Shown here: in pieces, positions 58,782-64,000 of the stretch
Layout: each line of letters starts with the position of its first letter
How positions within the stretch are numbered: the first letter of the stretch is position 1
From: Harmothoe impar
Lineage: Eukaryota; Annelida; Polychaeta; Phyllodocida; Polynoidae
NCBI GenBank assembly: GCA_947462335.1
Contig: OX381710.1
Span: 59,032,842-59,096,841 of the forward strand
Reading direction: 5' to 3'
Length of the DNA: 64,000 nt
The notes under the pieces: model-generated
What the model was told of the DNA's origin: nothing
The model's input: the letters and a program-made list of their open reading frames with translations, nothing else
The model's database searches: none
Program-made: the position numbers and the translations under genes

Positions 58782-60027
58782 ACTGATAATTATAGCCATA
58801 GTGAGTAGTGACTATACCACCATAGTTTGGCTCACATAGTCAGGGGACTATACAACTTAGCCACATATTAGTCATGTAGATAGCCAGGAGTGACTATATT
58901 TCAATCACACAAATTGATGATGTCACAGGAATGTGTGCACAGGAAACAGTTAGGATTCAAAATTGAACTTCAGGTAGGCACATTTTATTCATCTAAATCA
59001 CTCCTTTACACATGTCCCTGTTTTTTGAGTTTGTAAAGTGTTTATTTTCATAAGATGATTTTCTAAACACAGTACTTGTCAACGAGATGATTATATGCAA
59101 GATGATGGTATTATCACATATATTACACGATGGAATGCGTCATCTCATATTTCGATTGATTACAGGCTATTAGATTAGATGAACACAGTAAGATATTCTT
59201 CTGTATTATCATGTATTAATACAGGGCTCTTGACTGAGAGTTTTACTTATCAGATTCATACTCGTTATCTGATAGGTTCAATAAGCAGCAACTACAGTTA
59301 CAAATCAATATACATTCTACTGGTTACTTACGGTAACAAGGAGATATCAAAGTGTGACTGTCAGTCTGGAATTGTTACGCTACTCAATATAACCTGATCG
59401 AGTGTATCATAAGACAAGGCACAGAGTAATTTTAAGCAGAGCCTACCGACAGAAGAGAGTCTCAATGCTAATAAATTACAAATTGTCAATTATGCCGTTT
59501 TTTTCTGATTACAGATTATTACAATAATAGGCATATTTCAGCCTGTTAAACATACATGGTATATCAGCTAATTCAGGCTTGTTCAGCCATGTAACCGAGT
59601 TAAAGATTTTACTTATTTCAGAAATTAGATGGTATCACAATAAACAATCAAGGAAAGGTATAAATCAATTCACAGGTTACAACTTATGTAATACAGTTGA
59701 TATATATTTACAGACAATTTCAGTCTGCTGCTGGTACTCATCAATTGATTTGTAGCATGAGGCATATAGTTTCAGCCCTTATACATTAATATGCTACTGT
59801 AATACATAGGTGCAGGTCATGCCCGCTATAATTGTATAAAGAATAACGGTAATTACAGCTGTTGTTTTAGTGCAAAAGCGGTGGATACAGTCTTCAAGGC
59901 TTTTGCTCTGAAAACATTCCTGGATTTAGCCAGCCTACAGGAGGTATCTAGACAGGAGGTATCTAGACTAATCTGTGTATTAGATTGTATGTTAATATTG
60001 ATCATGCTTACATAATAGAACACATGG
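58782..60027. other. No gene recognised
   Basis: AT-rich sequence. A GACAGGAGGTATCTAGAC-like 17-mer repeats twice near 59940-59970. Nothing else is assignable. Confidence 0.4.
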
Positions 60028-60235
60028 ATCTAGCCCCTGGGACATCTAGCCCCTGGGACATCTACCCCCTAGGACTTTTATCCCCTTGGACATCTAGCCC
60101 CTAGATGTTTACCCCATCACAACTTCTACCCCCTAGGACATCCACCACCTTGGACACCTACCTCCGGACATCTACCCTCTATCCTAGGGGTAAATGCTCT
60201 AGGGGGTAGATGGTAGGCCCTGGGGTAGATTCCAA
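60028..60235. repeat. C-rich minisatellite with an inverted end
   Basis: Units GACATCTA(G/C)CCCCT(G/A)G repeat from 60028 to about 60183, then the complement TAGGGG(G)TAGATG appears to about 60230. The array therefore ends as a hairpin. Unit sequence matches 54893-55081. Confidence 0.8.
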
Positions 60236-60350
60236 GGGTGAGTCTCTAAGGGGATCCTTGCCCCGACAGCCTTCTGGTGCACTCAGAAGTACTGTAATAC
60301 CCTGCTTTGCCACACCCAACCTTGTCCTGCCTTGCTCAGCTCTGCTCTAC

Positions 60351-60466
60351 ATTAGGGACCTTTAGCAACCACGTAAAAGCTCAATAAACGTAGACGTAGC
60401 CTATCCCTTTAGCACTACTACGTCTGCGTTTAATGAGGTACGTTGGGTTTGCTAAAGGTCCCTAAT
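60351..60466. mobile_element. Small TIR element (116 bp)
   Basis: ATTAGGGACCTTTAGCAA and TTGCTAAAGGTCCCTAAT are perfect complements (18 bp) at the two ends. Pairing continues inward as ACGTA and ACGTAGACGTAG-like blocks. Non-coding. Confidence 0.8.
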
Positions 60467-60529
60467 GCCTTACCCGGCATCACTCTACATTCACAGAAAA
60501 AATCCAAAGTTGGCAAACCTGGCACTGCC

Positions 60530-60650
60530 TTGTCAATTTGACAAGGAAAGGGGCTGGCAAGCAAAACTCTTCAGTTAGAAGACCCAACGAGCTCCACCTG
60601 GTACATGCCAGCCCTAAACTTGTCTAGAAGTTACTCACCATTTCCCCTGC
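60530..60650. repeat. Relative of the 7723-7988 element
   Basis: CAGTTAGAAGACCCAACGAG, CTGGTACATGCCAGCCC and AACTTGTCTAGAAG correspond to the centre of 7723-7988 read in reverse. The left flank CTTGTCAATTTGACAAG is a perfect palindrome. It is a worn copy. Confidence 0.5.
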
Positions 60651-62563
60651 AGGTGGACATTGTCTAGCATTAATGTGTACCCTTGGGAATAAATTGATTA
60701 ATTCCTATCTTAATATAATAGTGAGTATTAACATACCTATATGTTAATATGGAGAATTCTGTGAAGTATCTAGTAAAAACATAAGATAATGTAAAGAATG
60801 CATGGCTTTGGCAGCATTAAGGAAATAGATGATAGGTGTAGAGTGAAAACACCTCTTTTCTGTCATTCACCAGGACAGAAGTAGGCACATGTCCCTTCTA
60901 CTGGTATGATCCACACATATGCCTATAGTCCATTGCTGATGAGTAGCCTATCCTCAGTAAAGACTTGGTGATACATTATGTGAACCCTTGTTTAAACTAG
61001 TGTATTAAACATCACATCTATATGTGGTTCTGTATTTTAAAAAACTGATAAAATAATCTTGCCATCTGGAACCAAACTCATACATTTGAAACCCTAGACC
61101 TACCACTCTTATGCAATGATGAGCCCCAGCTGTGGCTAATCTAGGCCTGCATCAACTATCTTAGTTAGACCTTGACAAGTCTAGGGTTGTCTTTTGGGAT
61201 GGTAACCTGGCAGGTTATCAATCTGACGAGTTGAAGCTAGTTGATTCTATGCTGTTCACTTAGAACACCCTAGGGTCGTCCTGTAAGATGACCTTTTGGA
61301 CTCCAGAGCTGTCCAGAGTTTTTCAGTGTTGCACTGAAAAAAAAATTGGCACTTTTATCCAATAATAAAGTATAATGCCAATTCGCTCCCTTAATTCACT
61401 AGACTATGAACTGCTCTTCTTTATATTACTATGTTTTGCCTTCCTCTGCTTACCTTGCATAACTTTGCCTTTGTCTACCATGCTCTACTCTACATTACTA
61501 TGCTGCTCTGCCTTGCCCTGACCTATTCTGCCTGGCTCTATTCTACATTATTCTGTTCTTTCATGTTTACATTTACATGCCCAAACACCAACAGCCATGT
61601 GAGCAGTATTATCCTATCTTTCTCTAAAACGTGCTAAGTATGTACATGTATTAAGGATAATGGTTAAGGATTAAATGGAATATGTTATACCATTAGGACT
61701 GTTAGATTATGATTTTTGTCATATGGAAAGGTTTAAACAACCAAGATGTGTTATTGTGATGAGGGTTTGTTGACCTATTATGCATAACAGGTTTGACCAA
61801 ATGACTTTTTTTTTAGTAGAAAGCAGAAAAAAAGAAGCAAATGACCACCTTATTATGACATAACAATTCCTCTGAACACTACTTTTTCACATGCAATAAC
61901 TACATGTATATTGGTTTCTATCATTAGGATTATCTTTTATATTTTATTCCATTCTAAAATGATTAATATATATTTTTAAAGAATTAAAAATGTATTTTTT
62001 ACTTTATTTTTTCAAAGTCGTTTTACATGTAGTCACATTAATAAAAATGAATGTATCTTCTTAGAATCGGGTTCAGCACGTCTCAAAACCCCTGGATACC
62101 AAATTTCATGCTTTCTGCCGGAAGTGCCAAACCATTTCACATATTTCTTGTACTAGATTGCTTTGGATGGATACGCCACTTAATCCCTGCGTGAGTTCAC
62201 AGAGAAAGGTACACATTCCGTTCTAGGCCACCATAGGAATCAGCATCTTAAACACGTTTCCCAAGTGTAGTGCATGATGAGAGGTGGTTAGCAGGGGAAT
62301 ACGGGCAGGAGGGGAGGGGATGGACACTGTGGCACATCGCGGATCACGGGGAGCTGCAATATGAGATGGAAATAAGGGGCTATGTCAAAGCTGAGGTTCA
62401 GCTTCTTCCTGCGTTCCTCGAACCCAAGATATTTTCTGACAGCACTTTAAAATGTCTTTAGAATGCGAGAATTGGAGTTCAATAAGTGCATGGAGATGAG
62501 CACAGATAAAAACAACAACGATAGTGCACCCTCAACATTAAGGTGGGTCGCTACCCTTTGATC
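60651..62563. other. No gene recognised
   Basis: AT-rich with short frames. One stretch near 61430-61560 is a CTCT/TGCC-rich low-complexity run. Nothing codes recognisably. Confidence 0.4.
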
Positions 62564-63020
62564 AAAGTTAACAGAATCTCTCTATTTTTTGTCTACATGC
62601 AGTCTAAATAATATAGAATTGGAAAATGAAAAGAAAAATGGGGGGTCCCGAGCTACTTTTTCAAATACAGAATTTTGAAAAATTAAAGTATTTTTATTTT
62701 GCATGAAAAAATAGAAAAAAGTGTGCAAACTTCTATTTTTTTCCCATATCAACCATTATACACAGAAATGTAAAACCTCACTTGTGAAACGCCTATATGT
62801 TCCACTTTACTACAAAAATAATTTTACAGTTGTATGCAATGGCATTCTGGGTAAAAATATGATATTTCTGGAAAGAATAGGAATAAATTTTCATTATTTT
62901 GTAGCCTTATTAGCTAAATATAGTATACAAAGTTAACAGAATTTTTTTAGACTCTCTCAGAAAATAGTTAAGATCATTTGCTAACATAAAAAAGTGATTT
63001 TGATAGGGGGTCCCGGGCAT
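62564..63020. repeat. Two diverged direct copies, 365-bp spacing
   Basis: AAAGTTAACAGAAT at 62564 and 62929, and GGGGGTCCCG(A/G)GC at about 62641 and 63006, keep the same 365-bp offset. An old tandem duplication in AT-rich DNA. Confidence 0.6.
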
Positions 63021-63542
63021 ATTTTTAGTTTTTTTGGCCTTTGAAGTTAAAAAATAATGCAAAATCTTTCTAAATCTTACATTTAAAGCTAAAAATACAG
63101 TATAAAATGGCTAGAATCAGGGTATAAAATGGTTACATTTAATACTCCTGGTTATTTTAAGTACTTAATGAGATCTATGTCATTCTAGGAAATGATTTAT
63201 TGATAGATAGTTTCAATGTTCTAACTTGTGACAAAAATAGCAAACATTATTGGTTACAAATATATCAATATTCAAAGTCCTATTAAATGCTCAATATTGC
63301 TCGAAATCGCCCCATTTTTTAAAATGGATTAGTAATTATATATATATAAATAGTTGCTGTGGGCTTTAGATTATATTAGACAAATATAAACGAGTTACTA
63401 TAGTTACTACCGGTAACTAATAAATGTCATACATGTACGTTAACTTTGATGAATATATTAATCAGCCTGTAAAGGATTCTTGTTTCTACCCAAGCGGAGG
63501 TATATAGTTTACAACAATATATTAATCTGTTGATATTATAAT
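63021..63542. other. No gene recognised
   Basis: Very AT-rich. No features. Confidence 0.4.
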
Positions 63543-63625
63543 AACAATATATTATATATTAATATAATTAATTCTGAGTAATAGTAACAATATATTATAT
63601 ATTAATATAATTATTCTGAGTATAT
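63543..63625. repeat. AT-rich tandem duplication, 44-bp period
   Basis: AACAATATATTATATATTAA followed by TATAATTA(ATT)CTGAGTA occurs at 63543 and 63587. Confidence 0.8.
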
Positions 63626-63952
63626 AATTACTATGAGTATATACATGTGAACAAATTGAGAAGTCAGTGAGTTTGGTGTCAAGTATCAGATATTACCAGG
63701 CCAATATAGCCTACTTTATTACGCAATAACGATACCATTGGGTAAAAAATTCCCACAAAAACCTATTTTTATATAATAATAGCGTTTTACAACAGCACCT
63801 GTATTCTAATCTTAAGATTAAAAATAAAATTTAAAATTAGTGAACAGGTGTGAACGGTCTGGAGATTCAAAGGCCACTGGCCATGAAACCATGAAACTGC
63901 CCATTTATAGCATGGGCCCAACAAGAAGAAGTAACCATGGTCCCCGAGCTGC

Positions 63953-63996
63953 AGCCAATCAGACGCATTGTTATTGAGCCACTCACAGCCAATCAG
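63953..63996 (+). promoter_or_regulatory. Two CCAAT-box matches
   Basis: AGCCAATCAG occurs at 63953-63962 and again at 63987-63996, 34 bp apart, in the least AT-rich stretch near the window end. This matches the NF-Y CCAAT box with its preferred flanks. A promoter might lie just beyond the window, but no gene is visible here. Confidence 0.35.
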
Positions 63997-64000
63997 TGAG

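Noticed and set aside
58719..58839. Cysteine-rich peptide frame
   Set aside because: It is translated from a TGTGTC simple repeat.
3905..60980. Hammerhead ribozyme motifs (CTGATGAG seen near 3905 and 60948)
   Set aside because: No CGAAAC or matching stems follow at the required distance.

Overview
The window looks like non-coding, repeat-rich DNA from an animal nuclear genome, most likely a marine invertebrate. It is AT-rich, it has no bacterial-style gene packing, and no long intact open reading frame was recognised. The only recognisable protein signatures are decayed remains of retroelements and of one transposon-like gene. Many inverted-repeat DNA elements, microsatellites, minisatellites and a tRNA-like satellite fill the rest. 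The phylum cannot be fixed from the sequence alone; the marine-invertebrate guess rests on the repeat style and on a decayed gene of a family that I recall as expanded in such genomes.

Layout. 0-10 kb: a TIR-bounded segment (701-2040), a nested palindrome (4660-5705, TTAA-flanked core), a broken LINE reverse-transcriptase tail (5706-6185) and small fold-back elements. 10-18 kb: a decayed LINE reverse transcriptase (11.1-13.8 kb) interrupted by two TIR elements, a 1 kb GACTCC-rich TIR element (14497-15515) and a second LINE tail on the minus strand (17.4-17.9 kb). 18-22 kb: three elements with CCCAG...CTGGG ends. 24.4-27.6 kb: a 3.1 kb near-palindromic element carrying about a dozen X-box-like GTTGCTAGGCAAC motifs. 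31.5-33.1 kb: a 651-bp satellite with tRNA-like promoter boxes, set between TA runs. 36-38 kb: two minisatellites. 38-47 kb: old local duplications, a region with six copies of a 20-mer (41.7-42.8 kb) and one weak candidate coding exon (43050-43301). 47.7-49.1 kb: inverted repeats around a decayed gene with an EEAD...RLILHAVHAS signature and a cysteine cluster. 49.8-53.0 kb: a 3.1 kb long-TIR element with a perfect 7-bp target duplication. 53.1-53.7 kb: an 86-bp satellite organised as alternating dimers. 54-64 kb: C-rich minisatellites, small TIR elements, simple repeats and plain AT-rich DNA, ending with two CCAAT-box matches.

No set of genes working together can be seen. The biology here is the layering of mobile elements: non-autonomous DNA elements inserted into or beside dead LINEs, and elements whose interiors are filled with short palindromic iterons. 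All similarities were judged by eye; no alignment or database search was run.
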